From Pseudoxanthomonas sp. (GTDB lineage Bacteria > Pseudomonadota > Gammaproteobacteria > Xanthomonadales > Xanthomonadaceae): a stretch of 64,000 bases of DNA. Location: contig NZ_CP114978.1 of the NCBI RefSeq assembly GCF_027498035.1, positions 1,488,001 to 1,552,000 on the forward strand, read 5' to 3'. Under the pieces are notes generated by a model that saw only the letters and a program-made list of their open reading frames with translations, ran no database searches and was not told the DNA's origin. The stretch's first letter is position 1; each line of letters opens with the position of its first letter. Shown one piece after another: positions 35,814 to 45,410 of this stretch. The position numbers were made by a program, and so were the translations under genes.

Positions 35814-36842
35814 TCAAGGCAGCGGGACGCGTTCGATCAGGGCCTCGACCAGGCGCGCGCCATCCCAGCCCTCGGCCGTGGCCTCGTAGCTGGGCAGGAC
35901 ACGATGGCGCAGCACGTCCGGCGCCACCGCGCGCACGTCTTCCGGCGTCACGTAATCGCGCCCGGCCAGCCAGGCACTCGCGCGCGCGCAACGCTCCAGC
36001 GCGATGGAGCCACGCGGACTTGCGCCCCACGCAATCCGTCGTGCCAGCTGCGCGTCATAGCGCGCGGCATCGCGCGAGGCCAGCACCAGTTCAACCAGAT
36101 AGCGCTCTAGCGCTGGCGCCATGTGCAGGTCGAGAACCTGACGGCGGGCAGCGAACACGTCGTCCAGCGACAGCCTGGACAGCTGCTCGGGCACCGGCGC
36201 CAGCGCATCGCGCGCGCGGTCACGGGCGATGCGCAGGATCTCGGTTTCCGCGGACGCTTCGGGATAACCGATCTTGACGTGCATCAGGAAGCGGTCCAGT
36301 TGCGCTTCCGGCAGCGGGAAGGTGCCCTCCTGCTCGATCGGATTCTGGGTGGCCATGACCAGGAACAACGGTGGCAGCGGATAGGTATGCCGGCCGACCG
36401 TCACCTGGCGCTCGCCCATCGCTTCCAGCAGCGCCGACTGGACCTTGGCCGGCGCGCGATTGATTTCGTCAGCCAGCAGGATCGGGTGGAAGATCGGCCC
36501 GGCCTGGAATTCGAAGCGCCCATCCTGCGGACGCCAGACTTCGGTCCCGGTCAGGTCGGCCGGCAGCAGGTCCGGGGTGAACTGCACACGCGCGAAATCC
36601 GCTTCCATCCGCGCCGCCAACGCCCGGATCGCCATGGTCTTGGCCAGGCCCGGCGCGCCCTCCACCAGCAGATGGCCATCGGCCAACAGCGCGATCAGCA
36701 GGCGATCAACCAGGGCTTGCTGGCCCACGATCGTCTCGGACAGCGAGGTGCGCAGCGCAATGAACGCATCATGCAAGCGGCTGTCCGATGGCGCCTGTGG
36801 CGCAGACGATGCAGGAGAACGGACTTCGGGGGAGGATTCCAT
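35814..36842 (-). CDS. MoxR-type AAA+ ATPase
   Basis: A 342-residue cytosolic AAA+ chaperone. Walker A is EGAPGLAKTMAIRAL, Walker B ILLADEINRAPAKVQSALLE, sensor 1 LFLVMATQNPIEQEGTFPLP and sensor 2 lies within LARRIAWGASPRGSIALERC. MoxR proteins remodel VWA-domain partners, here probably BatA and BatB. The ATG at 36842 is preferred; a GTG at 36854 in frame is possible. This is the first gene of the cluster. Confidence 0.94.
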   Translation of the reverse strand: MESSPEVRSPASSAPQAPSDSRLHDAFIALRTSLSETIVGQQALVDRLLIALLADGHLLVEGAPGLAKTMAIRALAARMEADFARVQFTPDLLPADLTGTEVWRPQDGRFEFQAGPIFHPILLADEINRAPAKVQSALLEAMGERQVTVGRHTYPLPPLFLVMATQNPIEQEGTFPLPEAQLDRFLMHVKIGYPEASAETEILRIARDRARDALAPVPEQLSRLSLDDVFAARRQVLDLHMAPALERYLVELVLASRDAARYDAQLARRIAWGASPRGSIALERCARASAWLAGRDYVTPEDVRAVAPDVLRHRVLPSYEATAEGWDGARLVEALIERVPLP

Positions 36843-37005
36843 CTTGTATCTCACGGTCAGGGCCAGCGCGGATTCGACCAGCGCAGGTCTGTGGGGTTCC
36901 GCCCTTCACCTTAACCCGAGTCCCGCGTTCAGCGAAGGCTTCGTTTTCGCAGGCCCACAGCAGATCCCATCGCATGATCTCCCCAGTAGTACGCATGCAA
37001 ACGAG

Positions 37006-37029
37006 AAACGGAGCCCTGAGGCTCCGTTT
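37006..37029. terminator. Bidirectional intrinsic terminator after pilQ
   Basis: A 10-bp perfect stem, AAACGGAGCC-CTGA-GGCTCCGTTT, followed on the plus strand by more Ts and on the minus strand by TCTCGTTTG. It separates the pil operon from moxR. Confidence 0.85.
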
Positions 37030-37054
37030 TTCTTCATGCCTGTTCGGCGTAGAA

Positions 37055-38935
37055 CTACTGGCGAACCGCGATCACCTTCGGCGTCACGAAGATCAACAGT
37101 TCGGCCTTGTTCTTCTGCTTACCCTGCTTCTTGAACAGGTTGCCAAGGAATGGAATATCACCCAGGAACGGCACCTTGGACACCGACTCATTGTCGGTGA
37201 ACTCGTAAACACCACCGATCACGACCGTCTGGCCATCCTCAACCAGAACCGCGGTATTGATCTCGCGGCGGTTCAGCGTGGGCACCGTGCCGTAACCTTC
37301 AAGCTCGATGTAATCGGCAACATCGTCCTTCTTCACAAACATGTTGAGGAACACGCGGCCGTCGTGGGTAATGGTCGGCGTGACCTTCAACTCCAACAAC
37401 GCCTCCTTGAACTGCACATTAGGAGTTGCCGCCGTGCCCGAGGTACCGCCGGTGATGGTGACGTAACCGATCTCGGTACCTTGCTTGATGTCGCCCTCAC
37501 GCTGGTTGGCAGTGATGATGCGGGGATTGGAGATCACCTCGCCACGCCCCTCTTCCTGCAAGGCAGACAACTCAAGGTCCAGGTTGAAATTCGCGCCCAA
37601 CAGGGTGTAGGCCAGGCTCGGCGCACCGGAGCCAGTGGTGGCGCCATCGGTAAAGGAGCCCGCCGGCAGGCTGACGTTCAAGCCCCGGGTTGCAGCAGTC
37701 CCGCCGCCCGTCGCACTGCTACCGATCGTCGCCACGTTGCCATCGCTGTAAGTGTGCGTCCCACCGATGCCAAACTTCGCGCCCAGGTCACGTGCAAATG
37801 TGTCGGTCGCCACCACGATGCGCGCTTCGATCAGCACCTGGTCCACCGGACGGTCGATCACGCTGATCAGCTCGCGCATCGACGCGACCTTCTTCGGGAT
37901 GTCGCTGATCATCAAGGTGTTGGTGCGCTCGTCTGCAACCAGGCGACCACGCGAGGACAGGAATCCATTTTCCTGGTTCCCGTTACCGCCACCACCACCG
38001 CCACCACTCTGGCCACCGATGCCCTTGGCCTCGGTCAGCGCCTTGTAGATTTCGGTCGCGCTGTGATAGTTGATCTGCACGTAGTCGGTGATCAGATCCT
38101 CGCGATTCTCGATCGCGATCCTGGCGTCTTCCTTGTCCTGCTCGAACTTGGCCAGTTCAGGCTGCGGTGCAACCCAGACCACGCTGCCGTCACGACGTTT
38201 GTCCAGCCCCTTGGCGCGCAGGACGATATCCAATGCCTGGTCCCACGGCACGTTGACCAGGCGCAGCGTGACACTGCCCTGCACCGTATCGGAGGCGACG
38301 ATGTTGAGGTTCGACTCTTCGGCAATCAGCTGCAGGACCGTGCGTACCGGCACGTCCTGGAAATTGAACGTCACCGGCTTGCCCGAGTAGGGCTTGGCAC
38401 CGGCTGCGGTCAACTGCGAAGCACCGGCAACCTGGGTCGATGCGGCTCCGACCGCTGATTTCCCAGCCTTCGGACTGATCTCGACCACGTACTGGTCTTC
38501 GGTCTGATAGGCCAGCGACTCGACCAGGCCGTGCGTATCCAGCACCAACTGCGAGCCGCGGCCCGATGCATGCGCGTCGATGCGCTGGACCGGAGTGGCA
38601 AAATCCACCACGTTGATCGGCTTCTGCAGCGAGGCGGGCATGCCCGCGTTTGCCAGGTCGACGATGACCTTGCCGTTTTCCGTCCGCAGGTCCGGAGAGG
38701 CGCCCTTTCGATCGAACTTGAGGATCAGTCGACCCGAGCCATCATCCGCACGCCGGAAGTCGATATCCGAAACCTGGACCTGACTGGCTTGTACAGCAGG
38801 CGCAGCGACCGAAGCCGGCGCGGCGACAACCGGCGCCACGCCAGCCACGGCTGCAATCGCCAGGACCAGTGCACACAGCCGATGGGTGGCCACGCGCCGC
38901 AGGGGTCGCAGGCCATGAGCGTTGGAAGCGATCAT
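37055..38935 (-). CDS. pilQ: Type IV pilus secretin
   Basis: A 626-residue outer-membrane channel through which the type IV pilus leaves the cell. It has a signal peptide (LCALVLAIAAVAGVAPVVAA), AMIN-like domains (VSDIDFRRADDGSGRLILKF), an STN/N0 domain (VTFNFQDVPVRTVLQLIAEE), an N1-type domain, a Gly-rich loop and the secretin core (GRGEVISNPRIITANQREGD; VPFLGDIPFLGNLFKKQ). The ATG at 38935 has AGGGGA six nt upstream. An in-frame ATG at 38953 overlaps the pilP stop by 4 nt and is an alternative. Confidence 0.96.
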   Translation of the reverse strand: MIASNAHGLRPLRRVATHRLCALVLAIAAVAGVAPVVAAPASVAAPAVQASQVQVSDIDFRRADDGSGRLILKFDRKGASPDLRTENGKVIVDLANAGMPASLQKPINVVDFATPVQRIDAHASGRGSQLVLDTHGLVESLAYQTEDQYVVEISPKAGKSAVGAASTQVAGASQLTAAGAKPYSGKPVTFNFQDVPVRTVLQLIAEESNLNIVASDTVQGSVTLRLVNVPWDQALDIVLRAKGLDKRRDGSVVWVAPQPELAKFEQDKEDARIAIENREDLITDYVQINYHSATEIYKALTEAKGIGGQSGGGGGGGNGNQENGFLSSRGRLVADERTNTLMISDIPKKVASMRELISVIDRPVDQVLIEARIVVATDTFARDLGAKFGIGGTHTYSDGNVATIGSSATGGGTAATRGLNVSLPAGSFTDGATTGSGAPSLAYTLLGANFNLDLELSALQEEGRGEVISNPRIITANQREGDIKQGTEIGYVTITGGTSGTAATPNVQFKEALLELKVTPTITHDGRVFLNMFVKKDDVADYIELEGYGTVPTLNRREINTAVLVEDGQTVVIGGVYEFTDNESVSKVPFLGDIPFLGNLFKKQGKQKNKAELLIFVTPKVIAVRQ

Positions 38936-38949
38936 CTTGTATCCCCTAA

Positions 38950-39498
38950 TCATTGGTCTAACGTCACAGCAGCTGGGCGCTCCAGCCAGCCACCGGCACC
39001 ATCGGGCACCAGCTCAACAAGGTCGACACGGTTCTCCTGGACGTCGGTGATACGCCCATCGCTCTGGCCCATGTAGGCCCCCGCCGACACGCGGTAGGTC
39101 ACCTTGTCAGGCGCCATCACCAGACCCACCAGACCGGAACCGCTTCCGATCGTCCCCACCATCTTCAAGCTGTCCAACGGGTACTGTTCAAGCGTTTCCT
39201 TGCGGCGATTCGGGTCCGGCCGCAGGCCACTGGAATCGGAGGTACCCCAGGCGGTGCTGAAGGGGTCGCGCAATCCCTGCGCTGCATATTCGAAGGTCTC
39301 GAACTGCTGCATCACCGGCAACGGCTCCAGCGGCGGCGCTGGACGCGCCCGCACGTTGGCTACCCAATCCTGGAGATTGGGCGCGTCGCCCGGCGTACTG
39401 GTGATGCCGCGGGTGCACCCTGCGACAGTCAGAACTGCCGTCACGACGACCATGCAGCGCAGCCGCGAGGAGGTGGAGGAGGAGGAAACCCGGCTCAT
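38950..39498 (-). CDS. pilP: Type IV pilus lipoprotein
   Basis: A 182-residue inner-membrane lipoprotein that links the PilMNO complex to the secretin. The lipobox is AVLTVAGC (Cys 28). The linker is Pro-rich, and the C-terminal beta domain reads LDSLKMVGTIGSGSGLVGLV and VTYRVSAGAYMGQSDGRITD. The start overlaps the pilO stop by 4 nt. Confidence 0.94.
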   Translation of the reverse strand: MSRVSSSSTSSRLRCMVVVTAVLTVAGCTRGITSTPGDAPNLQDWVANVRARPAPPLEPLPVMQQFETFEYAAQGLRDPFSTAWGTSDSSGLRPDPNRRKETLEQYPLDSLKMVGTIGSGSGLVGLVMAPDKVTYRVSAGAYMGQSDGRITDVQENRVDLVELVPDGAGGWLERPAAVTLDQ

Positions 39499-40169
39499 CG
39501 CTGGCCTCCCTTGCCCTTGGACGGAGTACCCGCAGCTGCCTTTTCCTGCGCTGCGGTCTCTTCCTCGTCCATATAGCGATAAGTCTTGACCGTTCCGGAC
39601 AGTTCAAGGCTGCCATTGCTCGTGATGCCGGTCTTACTGTTCACCGGCTGCAGCGAGATGTCGTGCATGGTCAGGATCACCACGCGCGGCAGTGAAGCCA
39701 CGCCACTGACGAACGCGCCGAACTGGTGATAGCTGCCGACCATCCGCAGCGCGATCGGCGTTTCCACGTAGAACTCCTTGGGAGACTCCGCGCCAGGCTG
39801 GAACAGCTCGTTGGCCAGGCCGCTGGACAGCGCCGTCTGCGAGATATCCACGATCAGGTCGGGCATTTCGGTCTTGCTGGGCAGCTGGCGCAGCATCTGC
39901 TGCAGCACCTGCTCCATCTGCGCAAGCTGCTGCTTGAGGGGCGCCAGATTCGAGGCACGTCCTGCTTTCTGCTCGAACTCGGTACGCAGCGTCGACTCCT
40001 GACCCTCGAGACCTTCAAGCTCCTCACCCTGCCCCCGGAACACCAGCAGGTAAGCCAGGATCAGGATGAAGGCACCGATCAGGACACAGAACCCGATCTT
40101 GTAGTTCTGGGGCCAGCTACCGATGTTGTTGAAATCCAGCTCGTTGAGCTTGACTTTCCGTTGACTCAT
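39495..40169 (-). CDS. pilO: Type IV pilus alignment protein
   Basis: A 224-residue bitopic inner-membrane protein. A short cytoplasmic part (LNELDFNNIGSWPQNYKIGF) precedes one transmembrane helix (FCVLIGAFILILAYLLVF), a coiled coil and a ferredoxin-like periplasmic domain (FYVETPIALRMVGSYHQFGA; VVILTMHDISLQPVN). It pairs with PilN. The start overlaps the pilN stop by 4 nt. Confidence 0.95.
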   Translation of the reverse strand: MSQRKVKLNELDFNNIGSWPQNYKIGFCVLIGAFILILAYLLVFRGQGEELEGLEGQESTLRTEFEQKAGRASNLAPLKQQLAQMEQVLQQMLRQLPSKTEMPDLIVDISQTALSSGLANELFQPGAESPKEFYVETPIALRMVGSYHQFGAFVSGVASLPRVVILTMHDISLQPVNSKTGITSNGSLELSGTVKTYRYMDEEETAAQEKAAAGTPSKGKGGQR

Positions 40170-40870
40170 GACGCCGGGCTCCCTTGCGTCTGGGCTGGTG
40201 CTGCCGGCACCACTGCCGGGCTCGTCGCTGCAGGTGCCGCAGCGGGCGTTGCCGCAGGCGACACGGACGGATCAACCATCGGCGTACCCGGGTCCACGGG
40301 CGTGGCCAGCTCCACCTTCAGCGTGAACATGTAGGGAAGCGCGCGGCCCGGAGTCTGCACAGTGCCGGCTTTGTCCTTGTCATCGCTCTTGGCCTCGATG
40401 ATCGAAAGCACAGGCTTGGTCATCCACCCCGAACCTTCAAGGTTGCGCATGTAGGTACTGACCCGTGCATTCGACTGCGAACGCCCGCTCAGCGTCAGCA
40501 CGCTGCCATCCTGCTTGATACTGGAAAGCACCACGCCATCGGGAATCGTGCGAACCAGCGAGTCGAACAGATGCACCATCTGCGAGCGATTGGCTTGGAG
40601 CTCCTCGATGACCTTCTTGCGCGCCAGCAGGCGGTCCTTCTGCTTGTCGAGCGCGTCGATCTCCTTGATCTGTGCATCGACCTTGACGATCTCGCCCCGA
40701 AGGAAGGCATTGCGGTCATTCTGGCCGTCGATCTGGCCGTTGTAATAGAACCAGATGAAGAGCGCGAGCACGGCAGCAATGGCAGCAGCCATGCCCAACA
40801 TGCCGTAGAACTCTTTCTGGCGCTGCGCGCGACGTTCCGCGCGCCACGGGAGAAGATTGATTTTCGCCAT
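40166..40870 (-). CDS. pilN: Type IV pilus alignment protein
   Basis: A 234-residue bitopic protein. The N-terminal MAKINLLPWRAERRAQRQKE is the conserved PilM-binding tail. One transmembrane helix follows (LGMAAAIAAVLALFIWFY), then a coiled coil and a periplasmic domain (DGVVLSSIKQDGSVLTLSGR). The last 40 residues are Pro/Ala-rich. The start shares one base with the pilM stop (TGATG). Confidence 0.95.
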   Translation of the reverse strand: MAKINLLPWRAERRAQRQKEFYGMLGMAAAIAAVLALFIWFYYNGQIDGQNDRNAFLRGEIVKVDAQIKEIDALDKQKDRLLARKKVIEELQANRSQMVHLFDSLVRTIPDGVVLSSIKQDGSVLTLSGRSQSNARVSTYMRNLEGSGWMTKPVLSIIEAKSDDKDKAGTVQTPGRALPYMFTLKVELATPVDPGTPMVDPSVSPAATPAAAPAATSPAVVPAAPAQTQGSPAS

Positions 40871-41928
40871 CAGTCGAAGCTCCGCAGGGCCAGGCCGGTC
40901 GCGATCATCAGCGCCGGGGCATCCTGGGCCAATGCATGTGCCTGGACCTTCGGCCCCAGCGTCATTTGCGCCAGCGGATTGGCCACGATCGTGGGCACGC
41001 CCAGCTGCTCCTCAACCATTTCCGGAAGACCGGACAGGGCCGCACAACCACCGGCCAGCACGATCTGATCAACCCGGTTGAATTCGCTGCCGGCATAGAA
41101 GAACTGCAGCAGGCGGCTGATCTGCTGGACCGTGGCTTCCTTGAAGGGTTCCAGAACCTCGACTTCATAGCTTTCCGGCAGGCCACCCTGGCGCTTGGCC
41201 ATGCCGGCTTCCTCGTAGGTCAGGCCATAGCGGCGCATGACCTCGTCGGTGAGCTGCTTGCCACCGAAGACCTGCTCGCGGCTGTAGAGGCTGCGCCCGC
41301 TGCGGATCACGTTGAGCGTGGTCATGGTGGCGCCAATGTCCACCAGCGCGACCACGCCGTCGTGCGGCACCGGCAGTTCGCCGGCCAGCAGGGCGAACGC
41401 GTTCTCGACCGCGAAGGCCTCCACGTCCATGACCTTGGCGGTCAAGCCACCCAACTCCAGTGCGGACTGGCGCAGCTCGACGTTCTCCGAGCGTGATGCC
41501 GCAAGCAACACCTGGACCATTTCCGGGTTGCTCGGCAGCGGCCCGAGCACCTCGAAATCCAGGTTCACTTCTTCAATGGGATACGGGATGTAGTTGACCG
41601 CTTCGAGTTCGATCTGGGCTTCCAGCTCGTTTTCGTCCAGGTCGGCGGGCATGGGAATGATCTTGGTGATCACCGCCGAGCCAGCGACCGCCGCAGCCGC
41701 GTTCTTCGCCTTGGTGCCGGCGCGGGTCACGGCGCGACGGATGGCCTCGCCAACCGCTTCGACCTCGACAATGTTCTTTTCCACCACCGCATTGGGCGGC
41801 AGCGGTTCCACCGCGTAGTGCTCCACGCGGAAACGGTTGCCGATACGCGTCAGCTGCAGAAGCTTGACCGCAGTCGAACTGATATCCACGCCGATGAGCG
41901 TAGATTGGCTTTTCGGGATGAGCCCCAC
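40870..41928 (-). CDS. pilM: Type IV pilus actin-like ATPase
   Basis: A 352-residue cytosolic actin-like protein. Nucleotide-binding segments include LIGVDISSTAVKLLQL, VALVDIGATMTTLNVIRSGR and IVLAGGCAALSGLPEMVEEQ. It binds the PilN tail. The GTG start at 41928 follows AGGGGATAC. It is the first gene of pilMNOPQ and is divergent from ponA, an order conserved in gammaproteobacteria. Confidence 0.95.
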   Translation of the reverse strand: MGLIPKSQSTLIGVDISSTAVKLLQLTRIGNRFRVEHYAVEPLPPNAVVEKNIVEVEAVGEAIRRAVTRAGTKAKNAAAAVAGSAVITKIIPMPADLDENELEAQIELEAVNYIPYPIEEVNLDFEVLGPLPSNPEMVQVLLAASRSENVELRQSALELGGLTAKVMDVEAFAVENAFALLAGELPVPHDGVVALVDIGATMTTLNVIRSGRSLYSREQVFGGKQLTDEVMRRYGLTYEEAGMAKRQGGLPESYEVEVLEPFKEATVQQISRLLQFFYAGSEFNRVDQIVLAGGCAALSGLPEMVEEQLGVPTIVANPLAQMTLGPKVQAHALAQDAPALMIATGLALRSFD

Positions 41929-41984
41929 GGTGTATCCCCTTCCGAACCGGCAGAACTGTTTTGGACTGGTTCAGCCCAGTCTCA

Positions 41985-42014
41985 CATTAATGATGAATTT
42001 TTCACAACTTGCAA
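41985..42014 (-). promoter_or_regulatory. Candidate promoter of the pilMNOPQ operon
   Basis: On the minus strand TTGCAA (42009-42014) and TTAATG (41985-41990) are separated by 18 nt, in the only AT-rich patch of the pilM/ponA divergent gap. The match to the consensus is modest. Confidence 0.35.
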
Positions 42015-42157
42015 GCCCTTGAGCACCAACCGCAAAGGGTTGCCGCATTCCCATAAGGATGTCGCCCAAGTGTTTGTTTCCCCCAAGGAAGCAGACCCCC
42101 ACTTCCGGATGCATCTATACTCCCGTGCCACGAATTGTGCAATCGGAAGCCTCCCTG

Positions 42158-44623
42158 ATGTCCCGTTTCCGCCGCCTGCTCCGCTGGGCGATTGGCTTGT
42201 GTTTGGTTGGCGCCTTGGCAGGCGCGGTGATTCTAGGCTTCTTCTATTACTCCATTTCGTCGAAGCTGCCTTCGATCCAGTCGCTGCGCGATGTGCAGCT
42301 GCAGGAGCCGATGTATGTCTATGCCAATGACGGCAAGCTGATCGGCATGTTCGGCGAGACGCGCCGGTATCCGGTCGACATTTTGGAGGTCCCCAAGGAT
42401 GTCCAGCACGCCTTCGTGGCAGCCGAGGACTCAAATTTCTATACGCACGGCGGCATTGATCCCACCGGCATCTCGCGCGCGGTCTGGCAGACGCTGACCA
42501 AGGATGGCCGCGTGGCCGGCGGCAGCACGATCACCCAGCAGGTGGCGCGCCAGTTCTTCCTGAGCAACGAGTACAGCTACACCCGCAAGCTGGCCGAAAT
42601 GATGCTGGCCATGCGGATCGAAGGCATGCTCAGCAAGGACCAGATCCTGGAGCTGTACCTCAACAAGAGCTTCTTCGGAAACCGCTCGTACGGTATCGCC
42701 GCCGCGTCGGAGTTCTATTACGGCAAGCCACTCAAGGACCTGAGCCTGGGCGAAGCGGCCACGCTGGTCAGCTCGCTGAAGTTTCCTTCCAGCGGCAATC
42801 CGATCAGCAACCCCGAGCGCAACCACCAGCGCAGCGTGTACGTGATCCAGCGCATGCTGGAAGACAAATACATCACCCAGGCCCAGGCCGATCAGGCCAA
42901 GGCCGAAGTACCACACGCCGCGCCGCATGAGCGGCCGATCGATGTCTATGCGCCCTACATCGCCGAGATGGTGCGCCAGGAAATGGTCTCCAAGTTCGGC
43001 GGCGACGTGCTGGACAAGGGCTACCACGTCACCACCACGATCGACCCGCTGCTGCAGCCTGCAGCTGACAAGGCCGTACGCGACGGCCTGGCGACCTACG
43101 ATCACCGCCATGGCTGGCGCGGGGCGGAAAAGCACTTCGATGTGACTTCCGACGCCGATGCCGAGTCCCTGGCCGCGCACTTGGCCGGCATCGTTTCCGA
43201 AGGCGGGCTGGACCCGGTCATCGTCGCCAGCACCTCCGGCGACAGCGCCACCGTCATTACCCGCAATGCCGGACAGATCATCCTGAATGCCTCGGCCAGC
43301 AAATGGACTGGCCGCACGCCGGGCAAGCTGCTGGAACGTGGCGACCTGGTCCGCGTCGGCGCCGAGCGCAAGGATGCGGGCAATGACAAAAAGCCGGCAG
43401 ATCCCGAAACCAGGCCCGAGTACGCCTACACCCTGGACCAGCTGCCGCAGGCGCAGTCGGCCCTGGTATCGCTGGATGCCAACAACGGCGCGATCCGCGC
43501 CCTGGTCGGCGGCTTCAGCTTTGCCGCCAACAAGTTCAACCGCGCCACCCAGGCGCGACGCCAGCCAGGTTCGAGCTTCAAACCGTTCCTGTATTCGGCC
43601 GCGTTTGAAAAGGGCTTCAACCCGCTGTCGATCGTCCTGGATGCACCCGTCGTGTTCCGCGACCGCCGCGGCCATGTCTGGCGTCCGGGCAATGACGACG
43701 GCAAGTTCAAGGGGCCGATGCGCCTGCGCGAGGCCCTGGTGCAGTCGAGGAACCTGGTGTCGGTGCGCCTGCTCGATGCCATCGGCGTGGATTTCGCCCG
43801 CAAGTACATCAGCCAGTTCGGCTTCAACGAGGCCGAGCTGCCCCCCAACCTGTCCATGTCGCTGGGTTCGGCATCCCTGACGCCACTCTCGATGGCGCGC
43901 GGTTATGCGGCCCTGGCCAACGGTGGCTCGCTGGTGACACCGTGGCTGATCGATGAGGTCAAGGACCGCGAGGGCAAAGTCGTCTTCAAGGAGAATCCCG
44001 CGACCGCCTGCCGCGCCTGCGGCCGCCATGGCGCCAACGCCCAGGCGCCGAGTCAGGTCGTCGACGGATTCAATTTCGGCCCGGCGCAGGATCCGCAGGC
44101 CAAGGCCACGCCGATCGCCACCTCCAAGCCTGATCCGGCCCAGGACGCGCAGCCCGCCCCGGGCACCAACGTGGCACCGCGCGCGATCGACGAACGCACC
44201 TCGTACCAGATGGTGTCGATGATGCGCGACGTGGTCCGCCGCGGCACCGGCACCGCCGCCAACGTGCTCGGTCGGGAAGACACCGCGGGCAAGACCGGCT
44301 CGACCAACGACCACCGCGATGCGTGGTTCTCGGGATTTGCCGGCCCATACGTGACCACCGTGTGGGTGGGCAAGGACAACTTCCGCTCGCTCGGCTACCG
44401 CGAGTACGGCGGCAAGGCCGCGCTGCCGATCTGGATCGACTACATGCGCGTGGCCTTGAAAGACAAGCCGATCACGCCCAACGACCCGCCAGAAGGCATG
44501 GTCGAGGTCAGCAAGAACGGCGCGACCGAGTGGATCAAGGTCGAAGACCTGGATCGCATGCAGGGTGACGACACGCTGCAGGATGAGAGCGCCACCGACG
44601 AGGCCGCGTTCGACATCTTCTGA
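42158..44623 (+). CDS. mrcA: Class A penicillin-binding protein 1A
   Basis: An 821-residue bifunctional peptidoglycan synthase (also called ponA). One N-terminal transmembrane helix (IGLCLVGALAGAVILGFFYY) precedes the glycosyltransferase domain: VAAEDSNFYTHGGIDPTGIS, AGGSTITQQVARQFF, ELYLNKSFFGNRSYGI. The transpeptidase has PGSSFKPFLYSAAFE (SxxK), SRN and AGKTGSTNDHRDAW (KTG). An insert before the KTG motif is Pro/Ala-rich and contains CRAC. The ATG at 42158 is chosen because the transmembrane helix follows it; the open frame begins at 42059. Confidence 0.95.
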   Translation: MSRFRRLLRWAIGLCLVGALAGAVILGFFYYSISSKLPSIQSLRDVQLQEPMYVYANDGKLIGMFGETRRYPVDILEVPKDVQHAFVAAEDSNFYTHGGIDPTGISRAVWQTLTKDGRVAGGSTITQQVARQFFLSNEYSYTRKLAEMMLAMRIEGMLSKDQILELYLNKSFFGNRSYGIAAASEFYYGKPLKDLSLGEAATLVSSLKFPSSGNPISNPERNHQRSVYVIQRMLEDKYITQAQADQAKAEVPHAAPHERPIDVYAPYIAEMVRQEMVSKFGGDVLDKGYHVTTTIDPLLQPAADKAVRDGLATYDHRHGWRGAEKHFDVTSDADAESLAAHLAGIVSEGGLDPVIVASTSGDSATVITRNAGQIILNASASKWTGRTPGKLLERGDLVRVGAERKDAGNDKKPADPETRPEYAYTLDQLPQAQSALVSLDANNGAIRALVGGFSFAANKFNRATQARRQPGSSFKPFLYSAAFEKGFNPLSIVLDAPVVFRDRRGHVWRPGNDDGKFKGPMRLREALVQSRNLVSVRLLDAIGVDFARKYISQFGFNEAELPPNLSMSLGSASLTPLSMARGYAALANGGSLVTPWLIDEVKDREGKVVFKENPATACRACGRHGANAQAPSQVVDGFNFGPAQDPQAKATPIATSKPDPAQDAQPAPGTNVAPRAIDERTSYQMVSMMRDVVRRGTGTAANVLGREDTAGKTGSTNDHRDAWFSGFAGPYVTTVWVGKDNFRSLGYREYGGKAALPIWIDYMRVALKDKPITPNDPPEGMVEVSKNGATEWIKVEDLDRMQGDDTLQDESATDEAAFDIF

Positions 44624-44633
44624 TGTCGAACCT

Positions 44634-44659
44634 CCGCGTGCCGTTGCAACGGCACGCGG
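44634..44659. terminator. Perfect 26-bp palindrome after mrcA
   Basis: CCGCGTGCCGTTG and its exact inverse abut with no spacer, 10 nt after the stop codon. There is no T-run, so it may be a Rho-independent-like pause site, an mRNA 3' stabiliser or a protein-binding dyad. Confidence 0.5.
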
Positions 44660-44708
44660 CGGGATCTGGCTGTAGAGTCCGGTGGTCCCTTCAACCGGGA
44701 GGCCCGCC

Positions 44709-45329
44709 ATGCACCACGCCCGCCAGCACCCCCAGATCCAGGCTGCCGAACGCCGGCGGCGGATCGCCCATGAGGCCGCCCGCCTGATCGCCGAAAGCGG
44801 CATCCACGATTACCAGCTGGCCAAGCGCAAAGCAGCCAGCCGGCTGGGCATCCACGATGATGCCAGCCTGCCGCGCAACCAAGACATCGAAGAGGCCCTG
44901 CGCCAGCACCAACGCCTGTTCGCGGGCCCAGCCCATGCCGACCTGCTACGCAGCCGGCGCGAAGCCGCGTTGCAGGCGATGACGTTCTTTTCGGGCTTTT
45001 CGCCGCGACTGGTCGGCCCGGTGCTGGACGGCACAGCCGATGCCCGGTCGCCGGTCCAGCTGCACCTGCACAGCGATGACGAAGAAGCCGTGGCCCGATT
45101 CCTGGAAGACCATCGCATCCCCGCGGACGCGCGCGTGCACCGGCTACGCATGGACCGCGAGCGCAGCGCCGATGTCACCGTGTGGGGCTTTGTCGCCGAC
45201 GGGATGAATTTCGACCTGGTCGTGCTGCCGCATATGGCCCTGCGCCAGGCGCCACTTTCGCCAGTGGACGAACAACCGATGGCACGGGCCTCGACCTCGC
45301 AGCTGGCCACGCTGCTGGCCGGCACCTAG
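44709..45329 (+). CDS. Conserved protein of unknown function
   Basis: A 206-residue cytosolic protein that I cannot assign. The N-terminal half is helical and rich in Arg, His and Ala (AAERRRRIAHEAARLIAESG; YQLAKRKAASRLGIHDDASL). The second half is mixed alpha/beta (VQLHLHSDDEEAVARFLEDH; SADVTVWGFVADGMNFDLVV). There is no signal peptide or transmembrane helix. The ATG at 44709 follows a strong GGGAGG site; the gene lies between mrcA and prfC on the same strand. Confidence 0.75.
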   Translation: MHHARQHPQIQAAERRRRIAHEAARLIAESGIHDYQLAKRKAASRLGIHDDASLPRNQDIEEALRQHQRLFAGPAHADLLRSRREAALQAMTFFSGFSPRLVGPVLDGTADARSPVQLHLHSDDEEAVARFLEDHRIPADARVHRLRMDRERSADVTVWGFVADGMNFDLVVLPHMALRQAPLSPVDEQPMARASTSQLATLLAGT

Positions 45330-45410
45330 GGCTGGCAGCCCTGCCCGCCCGGCAAAGCTATACTTGTCGGCTTCCCAGATTCCCCAAGCGCCCGTGCGGG
45401 CGCCACCGCC

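Noticed and set aside
42431..44803. Long minus-strand open frame opposite mrcA
   Set aside because: Antisense shadow of a clear class A penicillin-binding protein; no independent start context.
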